From Bimuria novae-zelandiae CBS 107.79 (taxonomy: Eukaryota; Ascomycota; Dothideomycetes; Pleosporales; Didymosphaeriaceae): DNA of 64,000 nucleotides. The position numbers were made by a program, and so were the translations under genes. Under the pieces are notes generated by a model, which saw only the letters and a list, made by a program, of their open reading frames with translations, had not been told where the DNA came from and did no database searches. The stretch lies in the NCBI GenBank assembly GCA_010015655.1, contig ML976777.1, positions 63,931 to 127,930 on the forward strand, written 5' to 3'. Within the stretch, counting starts at the first letter, position 1. Every line of letters begins with the position of its first letter. Below are positions 33,201 through 43,910 of the stretch, piece by piece.

Positions 33201-35999
33201 GCAGACGACACCGAAGCGCCCGCAGACGACACCGAAGCGCCCGCAGACAACGCCGAAGCGGGAGCAGAGGACCAGGACAACAATGAGGAGGCTTCGTCAA
33301 GCGAGCAGCCTAACGAAGTCTGCGCCGTAGAGTCGCAAACCGATGACCCGCGGGACATAGCAGACCAAGAGGAACAGATTGCTGTACAGAGCAACCCCAG
33401 TCCGGAAGACTTACAGCAAGAGAATGCAGCATCACCGGATGGTGGCGTCGAGGAAGGCGCACCTGCCCATATCGAGCCGAGCGCTGGTGCCACCGATGGT
33501 GGAGATGCCTCCCACGAACTTCAATCAGATGATGCTGCACCACTTCCCGACGAAGACGCCGCGGAGGAGCCCGTTGATGCACCCCCGCAAGATGAAGACC
33601 CGTCAATTCCAGCAGAGACGACTGACATCGGAGGGCATATTGACGCTGAAGAACAAGGCCAGAACGCTGCTAGCGACCCACCGGCTGGGGACGATACAGT
33701 GGCTGATAATCAAGGGCAAGAGGAAGCCCAGGACGCACCGGAAGATCCTCCGGAACCTGGGCCTTCCGACGAAATGGAAGAGGTGCAACCGATAACACCT
33801 CCTGCAGAACCCGAATCGTCTCAGGAAGAGCAAGAGAAGGAAGCTCCAGTTGAGGATGTTAGCGGCCCCGATCCTGAGCCTGCAGATATCGTTAAAGCGG
33901 AGGCTGAATTAGAGCCAACTGCTGAGCCGGAGCCGGTAGCTATGCCTACTACCGAAGAGGATGCGGGAGAGGGGCCGGCTGGACAGGAGGGAGAGCCAGC
34001 GATCGGTGATACGAGCCAAGTAGAGCCGGTCCACGGGGATACTTCCGCGGAACGGTCACCAGAACAGTCTGAGGATATCCAACACGCAGTGTCGCCTGGG
34101 CCCGTGCAGGCGGCAGAGCAAGTCGAGCACGAAAGTTCACGAGAGGCAGTTCCGACAGAGGTCGAGGAGGTGATGCAACCAGTTGATCCAGTGGAAGATA
34201 CCCAGCCAAAAACACCGCCAAATGAGTCGGCAGTGGTCAACGATCAAACGCCGGAGTCAACCCAAAGAGAGAAACATCGACGTCGGCATTCTCACGCCCA
34301 TCGCGACAGCAGGCACTCACACCACAGGCGCGAGAGTAATGTTAGTGCGAGTGAGAGACCTACGTTGAACCCAATGGCATTGTTGGCTGCTGCGAAGCTG
34401 GTCGGGTCTGCAAAGAATAAACGAAGGGACAGTATGACTGACCGCGAATACGGCAGGCACAGGGAAAGACTTCTTGATCCCGAAAAGGGGAGTAGTAGCA
34501 GCAAAGAGAGATCACATCGGGAACATCGATCACACCAACACCATCGTGACAAAGGAGGCGACAAAGAGACCAAACGGCGTACGCTTGAAGAGATCGAAGT
34601 AGAAGCTGAGCGGAAGCAGCGGCGTGAAGCTCGGCGCGCAGAGAAAGCAAGAGAAGAACGGCGCACGCTTGAAGAGATCGAAGTAGAAGCTGAGCGGAAG
34701 CAGCGGCGTGAAGCTCGGCGCGCAGAGAAAGCAAGAGAAGAACAGGAAGAGGCGGCCAGACTAGAGAAAGAGGAAGAGGAGCGAAAGCAGAGGCGCCGAG
34801 AGGAACGTCGCGCGAAAAGAGCAGAGCAAGAGCGCATCCACAAGGAAGCGGAGGAAAGGCTTGCGAGGGAGGCCGGAGAGAGACATGCAAGGGAAGAAGA
34901 GGAGAGACGTATCAGACATGAGAAACGGCGACTGAGACAGGAAGCTGAGAAGGAAGCTAGGCGTCTGGAGCTTGAGAAGGCAGAGCAAGAGGAAGAAGAG
35001 CGAAAGCTGCGACGACAACGCCGCGTCCAGCTTGAAAAGGAAAAGCGAGAGGCCAAAAATGCTGAAACGGTCGAAGCCAAACCTCGAGATGTAGTTCGTC
35101 GTGCTGCAGAGGAAGAGGAAGAATCTGCTCCGGACTCTCCTGTCACTCCACGCACACCTACGCGCAGACATACAGGTGACCGTCGCCGCGAAGCCCCACC
35201 TCCCGCACGCCGTAACACCTTACTTGGTGGACTCTCACTCTTTGGTCGATCAAAAACGGAGCCTGTCGTGCCTAGCGCAAAGCCAATCAAACCCGTCGCT
35301 CGTGTTCGTACCGATCCTACCGAGACACCGCCCAGCCCAGTAGATGTATTGCGGAAAGAGAGGGGGGGTCGAGCAAGCAGCCAACATTCTTCGAACGAGA
35401 GTCGGGAAAGAACCGAGCGACCGCATCGCAGTCGGCGCCATTCACACACGCATCATCGCCGATTCAACTCAGCAGAAGAGGAAGCGGAATACCGCGCTCG
35501 AAAGGAAGAGCGACGCAAAGCCAAAGCACGGGAGCTTGAAATGTCAGGAGGTCGTGATGGAGGCATGTCTTTGAATGCAACGTATGACGATGCGCCTCCA
35601 CCAGAACCAACGGAACCAGAACATGTTCCAGAACCCGAACCTGAGCCAGCAGCTGAGCCAGAAGCTGAGGAGCGCCCGTCATCCCTACTCCTCGACGATG
35701 CAGCAGCCGTACTTGGCGCCGCATCAACCTCTTCCGGCGATCGCCGTGAGCGTCGCAGATCCAGTCGTCGCGTCTCGATCGTTGAGCACGAGCGCCCGAA
35801 GAGTCGTCGCATCTCCGTCACTGAGAAAGAGCGACCTGCAAGCAGGCGGACAGAAAGCGACAGGCCCCGCACCAGAGGCACAGGTGAGGAGAGGACGCGG
35901 CCGAGGCGGAGTGAGACTGAAAGGAGCAGTCGCAGTAAGAAGAAAGACGATAGTGGCATCAAGGGATTCTTTGGTGGTTTGAAGAAGATAGTGGCTTAA
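27243..35999 (+). CDS. Giant acidic disordered repeat protein with basic coiled-coil tail
   Basis: Three exons: 27243-27447, 27500-32563 and 32644-35999. Introns are 27448-27499 (GTACGT) and 32564-32643 (GTAAGA, ends AATAG); both keep the frame, giving 2,874 residues including the gap. The short exon 1 is not repetitive (SPWADPYSSGPDAGKNLY). Exon 2 and the first half of exon 3 are dominated by Glu, Asp, Ala, Pro, Ser and Thr, with an early KKK/KKEK-rich patch (28.15-28.5 kb). Short repeats include PAEDTQ, ASEEPT/ASEEPA and APADDTE units. From about 34.26 kb the protein turns basic: a charged coiled coil (LEEIEVEAERKQRREARRAE), then RRRSSRR and ERPKSRR motifs, and the end SGIKGFFGGLKKIVA. Similar fungal proteins are annotated as involucrin-repeat proteins; a tethering or scaffold role is possible, but function is unknown. 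Confidence 0.85.
29155..29251 (+). repeat. 18-bp tandem repeat (PAEDTQ units)
   Basis: Unit CCCGCAGAAGATACTCAA is repeated about four times perfectly between degenerate flanking units, encoding PAEDTQ. It is in frame within the giant gene, so copy changes would not break the frame. Confidence 0.85.
30580..30990 (+). repeat. 18-bp tandem repeat (ASEEP-type units) with assembly gap
   Basis: The unit GCATCGGAAGAGCCCACA and variants encode ASEEPT, ASEEPA, ASEEAT and ASKEPT. The array is interrupted by 95 Ns at 30777-30871. The flanking codons are in the same frame across the gap only if the true gap length equals 95 bp modulo 3, so the real copy number is unknown. Confidence 0.9.
33193..33258 (+). 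repeat. 21-bp tandem repeat (APADDTE units)
   Basis: Three consecutive copies of a 21-bp unit encode APADDTE, APADDTE and APADNAE. It is part of the giant gene. Confidence 0.8.
34575..34742 (+). repeat. 84-bp perfect tandem duplication in coiled coil
   Basis: 34575-34658 and 34659-34742 differ by a single base (T/C at the sixth position). Each encodes 28 residues beginning RRTLEEIEVEAERKQ. The near identity points to a recent duplication. Confidence 0.9.
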
Positions 36000-37116
36000 C
36001 GAATTTCTTGCTCTAATGATTTTACAGTATGGCGAACGGATGGCATTGGGCACAGAAGGGTGGGTCTTCATTGAACGGCGTTTGGGAAGCGATATATCAC
36101 GGGTAGTTTCTGTTTTGGAGTGTTTCGGTTAACGGAGTCAGGGTGGTATATGTGTATATGTACGAGTGTATGTGGCATGAGGCTTGAGATTGTTTTCAAA
36201 TAAGGTTTAAGTAGGATCCCAATTTACGAATCTACAATCTACCTCCTTTAAGAAACCTTTCTGTTGCGCTGGTGTACGGTCCTGTCTCATACGCCCATTA
36301 GAGGTTCGCGACTGTCGGGTTATCACGGTCACTGCGCCACAAAGCTCGATGATCGTCTGCGACACACACGGGGCCCTTTGTTAATAGTTGGCGCAAATGC
36401 AGGCGGCTAAAAATATATACTTAGCGAAAAAAAAAGGCAAAAACTAGAGAGTGTCTAGAAACTCAGCTTTCGCTTGGTTTTTTTGTTTGGCATATTATTT
36501 ATGACACGTTAGCCGAACGTGTAGCTTTAGATTATAGACGTGAGCTTAAACGTCTGGGTGCCGCTAATTTGGTGAAGTTTGGAAAACACCAATTACGCTA
36601 ATAGTCGTAGAGTTCGATTGCACGCAGGCGGAAAGTAACATATATATACTACTAGAAAACCGTGTGTCTCCAGACCTGGGATACTTTATAGACTTCGGTT
36701 ACTGTCTGGCATGTAAAGGCGTTAAAAGTGAGGTGGGTGACCAGTTTGAAATGGCAGGTGCACTGCAGTTTAAGTCGCGACTTCCATTCTGGGTCCGCTC
36801 GAAGTTTTCTGCACCTCGGGAAGTGCTCGTAGGTTCTCTCACACGGTGGGCTTGTCTTAGCGAGTGGTAATTCTCTGCTGGTAGATTGGAATTGGCAGCC
36901 GCGGGCAGACCTGCAGTTTTTCGTATTCTATGATTATTATGCGTCTACTTATTGTTGCAACAGCGCGAAGCTATTCACAAAGACATAACGATACCGAAGG
37001 TACTACGAACATCTACGCTGCTCAAACATGTATGCGCTCGCACTATCTGCTTTGTATCTAAAGTCCCATTGTGTTTCCACAGGATAGGTAATGAAACGTG
37101 GGATTGAGGTACGTTA
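36000..37116. other. Intergenic with a dispersed repeat copy
   Basis: This holds the 3' flank of the giant gene, an AT-rich stretch (36400-36660) and copy A of a dispersed repeat family (36612-36788, annotated separately). No gene is recognised. Confidence 0.5.
36612..36788. repeat. Dispersed short repeat, copy A
   Basis: Shares ordered blocks with copies at 44.7 and 63.5 kb: GTTCGATTG (36612), an ACATATATACTACTAGAAA-like block (36638), and GGTGGGTGACCAGTTTGAAA then GGCAGG (36732-36758), ending near ACTTCCATT (36779). Confidence 0.6.
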
Positions 37117-37497
37117 TTGGTACCGATTCCATACGCGCACGAGAACGTGCAACAGTATAGAACCTCTGAAAATCACCCCTTCCATCCGGGTTTCCACTCA
37201 GGTGAACAACCGGGGGTCGCAGTGGGACCCAAAGTGGGGACCTCGGGTTGCATTTTGAATCCTCCCGTCACGTATGCAAGTCTTAGGTTGAGCAAGCGGG
37301 TTAAGGATGGTGAATTCGACGACATGCGCCAGACTAGCGAGCTTGAACTGGAAGTACGACGCGCAGAGCAGAAAGAGGCTGCTCGAAAGGAGATCGACAA
37401 GGAAGGCGCCCGCGTTCGGCCGGTGACGCATGCGACGGGGCTCAATGGCAGGGCGTTACTTCAAAACATGGCTAACAGAACACAGAGAATAGTTTAG
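37117..37497 (+). CDS. Hypothetical small protein
   Basis: A 126-codon frame. The second half is charged and helical (ELELEVRRAEQKEAARKEID), and no family is recognised. It may be a real small gene, a 3' exon, or a relic; there is no nearby partner exon that I can prove. Confidence 0.3.
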   Translation: MVPIPYAHENVQQYRTSENHPFHPGFHSGEQPGVAVGPKVGTSGCILNPPVTYASLRLSKRVKDGEFDDMRQTSELELEVRRAEQKEAARKEIDKEGARVRPVTHATGLNGRALLQNMANRTQRIV

Positions 37498-37835
37498 ACG
37501 ATGTTGGGGGACGGAATTTAAGAGGAAGTCCGCTCTGCCTGCACATGTGCTACATTTCGCTATTCCAAAGAGTTAATCTCGGTTTGAGGCATAGTTGGAG
37601 CCTGTTGCCTTGAAGAGCTTAGTCAGGTTTCCAACCCTCCTGGAATTCCACCATCGCATTTACGCCGCATTCACTTACGGGAATTTGCACTGTCCTAAAT
37701 CTACTCAGGGCGCCAGTAACTTACATCTGCGCAACCTTACCGGGTAAGCGAACGTAAATATTATTATAAGCATTGTACGAGGAGGTAGCAAAAGGATTGT
37801 AGAAAAGAATTCCGTCCCCCTCCTAAGGTGACACT

Positions 37836-39435
37836 ATGAAAATAGACATAAAAAGCTGGTTGCTTTGCGGCCTCATAACTGTGAGCCTATATTGGTGCTG
37901 GCTTCTTCCGCTCGTCTACGCCGTTATCGTCTTGCGTCGGCTATATTTCCATCCGCTATCCACGTGTCCGGGAACAAAACTAAGCATCGCCTTTCCCACC
38001 TTGTACAAATTGTACAGGAGCTTCAGGCGCCGAGGTCAATTCTTGTTTGAGATAGAAGAGCTGCATCGCCGCTATGGACCCGTGGTGCGCTTCGGAATCA
38101 ACGATCTGCACGTCAACGACCTTCAGGTCTACCTCGGAATCACCAAGATCGGGTCGCGATTCCGAAAAGATCCCAGATTCTACGATCGGATTTCGTTCCG
38201 AAATACTTCGCTTGGATTCCTGGATCCCTATAAACATGGTGCTAGACACACTGTTCTCGTCAATGCGGCCTTCTCGCCCAGGAATATACACGATCTGGCT
38301 GACCGCATCGAGCGCAAGGTCGCGAAGCTCATGAATAGACTGGAAGAAGAAACAGTGGGTGGGCAGCCGGTGAGCATCCACAAGTGTATGAAAGCACTCT
38401 CCATGGACATCATCAGCGAGATCACAATGGGACAAAGTTTTCGTTGCCTTGAAGCATCCCAATTTCAGAGACGTTTTCCTGGAGCAACTGCATACTATCT
38501 TCAAGGAGACGAGCTGGATCCAAAAGATCCTGTTCACGGTAACGAGAGTCTCGCTCTCAACACTTCCGTGGGTGTTCAAGTTCGTGCATCCGCCCACTAT
38601 GGTCATGATGAAGGAGCTCGCGAAACCACCCATACGGGAGTATCTTGAGCGTCGGAACGATTCTCCCGCCAACGGAGAGCTGAGCGATAGAGCTATAGTC
38701 ATCGATGCGCTGACTTCGACACCTATCTCGAAAGGTGGGGCATCTATCGATTTTGAAACGCTCTCAGAGGAGGTGGGAACCCTTTTAACGGCCGGAGGGG
38801 ACACAGTTTCGTCGACGATGATCTTCGGCATCTATCAGATCTGCAGGAATGAAGAAATGTACAAGACTCTTAGACAAGAGCTCATGGATAACCTACCGAT
38901 GGATGCTAGTATCACCTACGAAAGGGTATAAAACCCTCCGTACTTAACGGCATGCATCAAGGAGACTTTGCGAACCAGCAATCCACTTCCGGGCAGACTA
39001 CCGCGTGTTGTGCCTCCAGAGTGATTCAACTTGTATGGACAACACATCCTCGGGGGGTTTGTGATCAACACTTCAGCTTACCTTTTGAATCGGCATACAT
39101 CTGTATGGAAGAGGCCTTCCAAGTTTGATCCTAGCAGGTGGCTGCTGCCGAACTCGAAGAAGCTTGAACAGTACATGACGTCGTTTTATCGGGAGACCCG
39201 CCAGTGCCTAGGGCAGGAGTAAGTGCATCTGATAAGCCCCAAGATCATCGCTGAAGTGCGTAGTCTGGCCTGGTGTGAGCTCTACGTGATGCTCGCCAGT
39301 CTCCTCAGGCAATTCAAAGTTTCGATCTATGATACTTCAGATGCGGATATGGAATGGGTCGGTGCGGTGTTGATTATGAAGGTTGCGATTGTGCCTCAGT
39401 CTTCTCGGTCAGCCTTGTTTAGAAGTCATTCATGA
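37836..39435 (+). pseudogene. Cytochrome P450 pseudogene
   Basis: The ATG at 37836 opens with a membrane anchor (LLCGLITVSLYWCWLLPLVYAVIV, pieces LLCGLITVSLYW and LPLVYAVIV), then a Pro-rich-like YFHPLSTCPG hinge. A frame change near 38448 moves the reading to the next frame, which carries the I-helix AGGDTVSST (about 38797) and, after a TAA at 38929-38931, the ExxR segment KETLRTSNPLPGRLPR. A TGA follows at 39022-39024, then the PERF-like FDPSRW and a heme loop FYRETRQCLG, in which the usual Gly is Glu, followed by a TAA at 39220-39222. One frame change, three stops and the damaged heme loop make it a dead gene. Its full-length order is preserved, so decay is recent compared with the 14-17 kb fragments. 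Confidence 0.9.
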
Positions 39436-40373
39436 CGAGAGAAATATTGGGCGCAGAAATATAAACACCGCCGTATTAGTTTTTTGCGTCAAGATTCTCC
39501 ATCACCGGCACTCTTAACGGCCGGCATATCATCTCATATGTATATTCTGAGCCCTTCCAGGTGCTGACTTTGCTGTTTTTTTTTCTCCCTCCCGTCTCTT
39601 CTAGGCTTCAGCAACACGTGCGCAAGGCAGTGTCCCTCCCGAGCTCTCTATATAAAGCCTCAAGGCGCTTCAAGAGTAGTAACACATGCGATACTTGTGA
39701 TTCGAGGGCCTATCCAACAGTTGGGCTATTGAATAAGAGGTCATACCAGTAACGCAGTGGGCTGTTCAGGAAGCTCCAGACGATGTCCGCCTCGAGATAA
39801 GGTATCAACACGCTAACCTCCCGCACTCCATAGCGCCGCAAACGTGCGCTTTCCTCCGAAGGAGTGGGGCGGAAGTGGGGTAGCCTCTTACCATCCAACA
39901 GCGGCTTGCGCCCGACCACGTACGAAACTTCGAGCACTTCTTTTATGGTCCCTTTACAAACATTACTAGCTCAGAGAGTCGTCCAGATCTTTCAATTCGA
40001 GCGAGATGTGTAGCTCTATGTGCTTTGAGTGCTTCTACGAGTTCATTTCCCTCAAGATGGCTCTCTATTCGGCCGTTGCGACATCGGCCAGCGCTGGAGG
40101 ATCGTCAATGTTGCCAATGCAGGGAAACAACGCGCCGATATCTGTAAGGTACCAATCGCCTTCTTAATCAAGTATAGATGAGCGGAGCTTGGTCACATCG
40201 GTCTGCACACAACGCGTGAGCCTGCGCAAAACATTTCAAGCTGCTCATCGCTTCGGGTCGCGACAAGAGGTAGGCATTGCAACCTTGTTTCTACTGCGCG
40301 TGCAGTTAAAGCGCGCTTGTTCCTTCTTTCCTTCTGTCGTGTCACCTGTCCATCTTCCCGCTGTCAAGTCAAG
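39436..40373. other. Intergenic
   Basis: Contains a CT-rich promoter-like tract before 40374 and some short frames, one on the minus strand at 39710-39937 that may be a gene relic but has no identifiable domain. No supportable gene. Confidence 0.4.
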
Positions 40374-41864
40374 ATGTTGCTGCCCTCGTCATCAACACTC
40401 TTCAACACGGCGGCGCTGGTGCCGGCAATTCAGGCACTCGTCGTGCCCTCATCACAATCGCCCCTCAAGAGAAGAGATATCATCGACCAAGTCGTCCTCC
40501 CCGGATTTCCCCATCCCAATCCCACCGTCTCATACTGGCAAGAGCCTCCCCACCGCATCGCCAACCTCCGCACAACACCCGAGCTGCCCACGTCCCAAGT
40601 CTTCGACTATGTCATCATTGGCTCAGGAATTTCGGGCGCCGCGATAGCGTTCAAGCTCCTCTCCCGCGATGCGAATCTCTCCATCCTCATGCTCGAAGCG
40701 CGTACCGCAGCGTCGGCCGCCTCCGGCCGCAACGGCGGGCACTGCAAGCCGGGCGACTGGAAAGAAGTCATGGACTGGGTAGATCTCTACGGCGAAGACG
40801 AGGCGCTGCGGATCGGCAAGATGGAGCAAGACTGCGTCGACGACGTGCGCGACTTCGTGCTTTCTCACAACGTCTCCTCAGGCTGGCAGGACGTCGAAAC
40901 AGCAGATGTATACTGGACGAAAGAGAAATTCGAGGAGGCGGTCGAGATCAAGAAGTTCCAGGACGAGCTGGAAGCGCGCCGACCGAACGACGGGCCCTGG
41001 AGCAACAAGCGGACTGTGTACGAAGGGCAGGCAGCAAGAGACTACTGGAAGTGGCCCGAAATCCTCGGCGCGATCGCATACACATCACACACACAGAACC
41101 CCTACCTAACCGTCTGCGCCCTCCTCGAAGAGAGCCTGCATAAGGGCCTAAACCTCCAAACCACCACCCTGGCACTTTCCCTCTCGCAGCTAAACACCAC
41201 GTCTTCCTCCGAGGGAGCAAAATGGGCCGTAAAAACCGACCGCGGCACCGTCCAAGGGAAGAAGGTTGTTCTCGCAACGAATAGCTACACCAACGCACTG
41301 CACCCCGGCCTCGCCTCAACGGGCTTCCTCACCCCCCAGCGCAACCAAGTCGCCGCCGTGCACCCTTCAAAAGACACCTCCAAAAACACCGTCTTCCGCC
41401 GCAGCCACTCCTACCCAGACCTGCACTCGGGAAACAACTACATCGCGATCCGCGCCCCGGGCGACCCCGGCGCCGGCGACGTCATCATCGGCGGCAGCAC
41501 CAAGTTCTCGCCTACCCGCGAGCGCAACATCACCGACGACAGCGTTATTAATCCCGACATCGCGGATGACCTGCACGGCGTGGGGCGCGTCGTCTTCGGG
41601 CACGCGAACTAGGGCGAGACGACGACGGTGGTCAAGGACTGGACGGGCATCATATGTAATACGCCGGATGGGTTTCTCGTGGTGGGTGGGGTGCCCGGGG
41701 AAGACGGGCTGTGGGCGAGCGTGTGTATGAATGGGCATGGCATGGCGTGGGCGTTTCGCGCCGCGGAGGCGCTCGTGCAGATGATGGTTGAGGGGGAGGC
41801 GCCGGAGTGGTTTCCGCATGCGTTTGATATTGGGAGGGCGTGGAATTATACCGCTGAAGAGTGA
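40374..41864 (+). pseudogene. FAD-dependent amine/D-amino-acid oxidase-family oxidoreductase, one in-frame TAG
   Basis: From the ATG at 40374 the frame holds 496 codons with one interruption. A DAO-family Rossmann loop (YVIIGSGISGAAIAFKLL) lies at about residue 81, followed by the EARTAASAASGRNGGHCKPG segment (seen as EARTAASAAS and GRNGGHCKPG) that contacts FAD in this family. The C-terminal FAD segment is GFLVVGGVPGEDGLW and then NGHGMAWAFRAAEAL. The TAG at 41610-41612 sits in HAN-stop-GETT, where Trp (TGG) is usual (a WGE motif), so a single G-to-A change explains it. Everything else looks functional. Alternatives are a sequencing error or readthrough. The truncated product would lack the C-terminal FAD contacts. 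Confidence 0.85.
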
Positions 41865-42490
41865 GGTCTTGGAGATGGTGGGTGTATATAGATGATGTTT
41901 AATGACTGCAAATATTTACCATGAATGGATGGATGCCTGGATCAAGATGCGGCCAGTACAGGCTTCTGAGTATGTGAGCTTGTTTGACGACTTGGTGTGA
42001 CTAAAGTCATCTCAGACTAAGTCATATGCTGGCCATTTAGAAGTGCAACCCGATGACTTCTAAGCCCTGTGTGGGAAAGAAGAGGATGGACAGAGTGATA
42101 GAGGGACGGAATGCATTATAAGATTCGGCGAGAGAGTGTCGGAACTGTGCATGCTCATGATAGAGAACAGGGCCTGGATGTAAAAGCTGCTCGCTTGTAA
42201 CGCTGGACGAAATTGCAGACTGGTTGAATGCCGGAGAAATCTCTTCGAACGCCCTGACACGCGCTCTTTGCCCAAATATGCTTCGTAGATATGCAATGCT
42301 CATACAGTAATAAGGGATAACGTCGAACCCAATGACCACAGCGGATGACCTCTGGACCATCTGGGGTTGGTATGGCGCCCAGGACGATGACCCATCCCCA
42401 CGACTCCATACTTCTGCACCATCCTGTCACTCATTCAATACTGGTACTCGTTATGGGACCGGATCATCTTGGTGTGCTCGTCTTGCCAGT
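41865..42490. other. Intergenic
   Basis: 3' flanks of two convergent genes. Nothing recognisable beyond short random frames. Confidence 0.45.
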
Positions 42491-43174
42491 TCACGACACC
42501 TTCTGGCCTCCAGACCGCACCTCCAGCTTCCGCGGTTTCTTCTTGCCTGTCTGCTCAGCACCCTTTCCATTTTTCGAAGGCTCCGTTTCCAAGCCCTTTT
42601 TCTCCCGCTCAGCTGCGAGTGAGTCTGCCGCCTGCCGGAGCGCCTCTGGGTTCGGCACAACATCCTCGTCGTCCGGATTAATCTCTTCCGTCTGTTGTTC
42701 GCCGCCCTTCTCTCCATCTTTCCCATCCTTCCCCCCTCCTTTCGCAAGATTCGACAACTTTATAAACGGCCCGTGTATAGCGCCCACGCCGGCCCCAGTC
42801 AACGCGCCCAGCCCCGTCATCGGTATCGCGGTAACACCGCCGACGACTGTGCCGACCAACGTGCCCACACCCGCGCTCACAGCACCGCCGATACCTGCGC
42901 CGCCCACGCTCCCTTGGAACGCGCCGCTCTGCAGCATGCGCGCCTTTTTGCTGTTGCCATTCGCCTCCATCTCCTTGTTGAGCGCGTCCGTGAGCATCTT
43001 CTCGCGTTTCTTGGGATCCGTAAACGTTGAGGCGGCCTCGCGCAGTCGGTTCGCCATGCCCTGGGCGGCTATGGCCTTTTCGGCCGCGGCTGCGGCTTCT
43101 TTGAGGCGGTCTTCATCGGGGACGTTTTGTGCTTGGGCTTTGATTTGCGCGGGGTCGACGTCGGGTGAAGCCAT
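42491..43174 (-). CDS. Glycine-zipper protein
   Basis: 227 residues from the ATG at 43174 (the frame stays open upstream to 43393 with lower quality sequence that resembles a leader). An alpha-helical N-terminal half (EDRLKEAAAAAEKAIAAQG) precedes a Gly-zipper block of small residues (GSVGGAGIGGAVSAGVG; GTVVGGVTAIPMTG; GALTGAGVGAIHG), a pattern of membrane-inserted or pore-like helical hairpins. The C-terminus is Lys/Glu-rich. A fungal-conserved protein of unknown role; location is probably membrane-associated. A 5' intron upstream of 43174 cannot be excluded. Confidence 0.75.
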   Translation of the reverse strand: MASPDVDPAQIKAQAQNVPDEDRLKEAAAAAEKAIAAQGMANRLREAASTFTDPKKREKMLTDALNKEMEANGNSKKARMLQSGAFQGSVGGAGIGGAVSAGVGTLVGTVVGGVTAIPMTGLGALTGAGVGAIHGPFIKLSNLAKGGGKDGKDGEKGGEQQTEEINPDDEDVVPNPEALRQAADSLAAEREKKGLETEPSKNGKGAEQTGKKKPRKLEVRSGGQKVS

Positions 43175-43475
43175 ATTTCGACGCAGGATATATATTGTAG
43201 ACGGCGAATAATATGGCAGGAGATTTGAACGAGGTGTAAATGAATCGGAGGAGCTGTGGTTGGTAGCTGAAGTGTGGTCGAATGTTGCTGGAGACGCAGG
43301 TGATGTTTTGGTGCGCTTGACGTCACTGGCGGCACGCGCTGTTGCCGACTTCTTGAAAGTCAAGCCTGTACAACATTTGAACCATGGGTGCAATGTATGA
43401 GCGGCATTCCATTATGGTGTACTGTACACATTAGGAGTATCTCCACTCTAACCGTCCGTCCGTCCCTTGTTGTTT

Positions 43476-43910
43476 CTACTCAGTCGCCGGCTTCGCGTCC
43501 TCGGCAGCCTTCAGCGTCTCCATGCGCAGCTGATTCCGCTTTCCCAATATCCTCAGCGTGTTCTGCCGTTCAATCTCCGTCATGTGCTCCCAGTTGGCGA
43601 TGCGGCTCAGCGTGCCGTCGCGGTTGACAACCATGGGGCCGAGGTGGTCGAGCTTGACCGCCGTGCCTGTGCTCACGTCGAGCTCCGTCGCTTTGCTGTC
43701 GGCTGGCGGCTCGGGCAAAGGTAGAGGCTGCGAGCTTGAGGGCTTCTCTGCATCGTTGGCGCTTTTGTTTGCAGTCGGTGCTGCGCTCGACTTGTTGTCG
43801 GTCGCCATTGTGCGGCGGAAAGTGGTGTTGTAGCGTGTGAGAGAAGGTGCGTGCGTTCGTAGGCAATGTCGTGAGCGTAGACGGGGCACGAGACGTGCGA
43901 TGGATTTCAT
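43476..43910 (-). CDS. Small conserved fungal protein, likely mitochondrial
   Basis: 144 residues from 43910. The first 34 residues (MKSIARLVPRLRSRHCLRTH) are Arg-rich with no acidic residue, typical of a mitochondrial presequence; the alternative start is the ATG at residue 35. The middle is Ser/Pro-rich. The conserved block is at the C-terminus: LGPMVVNRDGTLSRIANW, then MTEIERQNTLRILGKRNQ. I have seen this block in many ascomycetes, without a known function. The gene sits tail to head with the Gly-zipper gene, 300 bp apart on the same strand. Confidence 0.75.
   Translation of the reverse strand: MKSIARLVPRLRSRHCLRTHAPSLTRYNTTFRRTMATDNKSSAAPTANKSANDAEKPSSSQPLPLPEPPADSKATELDVSTGTAVKLDHLGPMVVNRDGTLSRIANWEHMTEIERQNTLRILGKRNQLRMETLKAAEDAKPATE

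Noticed and set aside
34292..35449. 385-codon open frame on the minus strand inside the giant gene
   Set aside because: It is a Ser/Arg/Leu-rich shadow of the Glu/Arg codons of the real coding strand. Other long antisense frames across 27.8-36 kb arise the same way.
41266..41819. Frames on both strands overlapping the FAD oxidoreductase end
   Set aside because: High-GC third positions create shadows; the DAO-family motifs all lie in the frame annotated.
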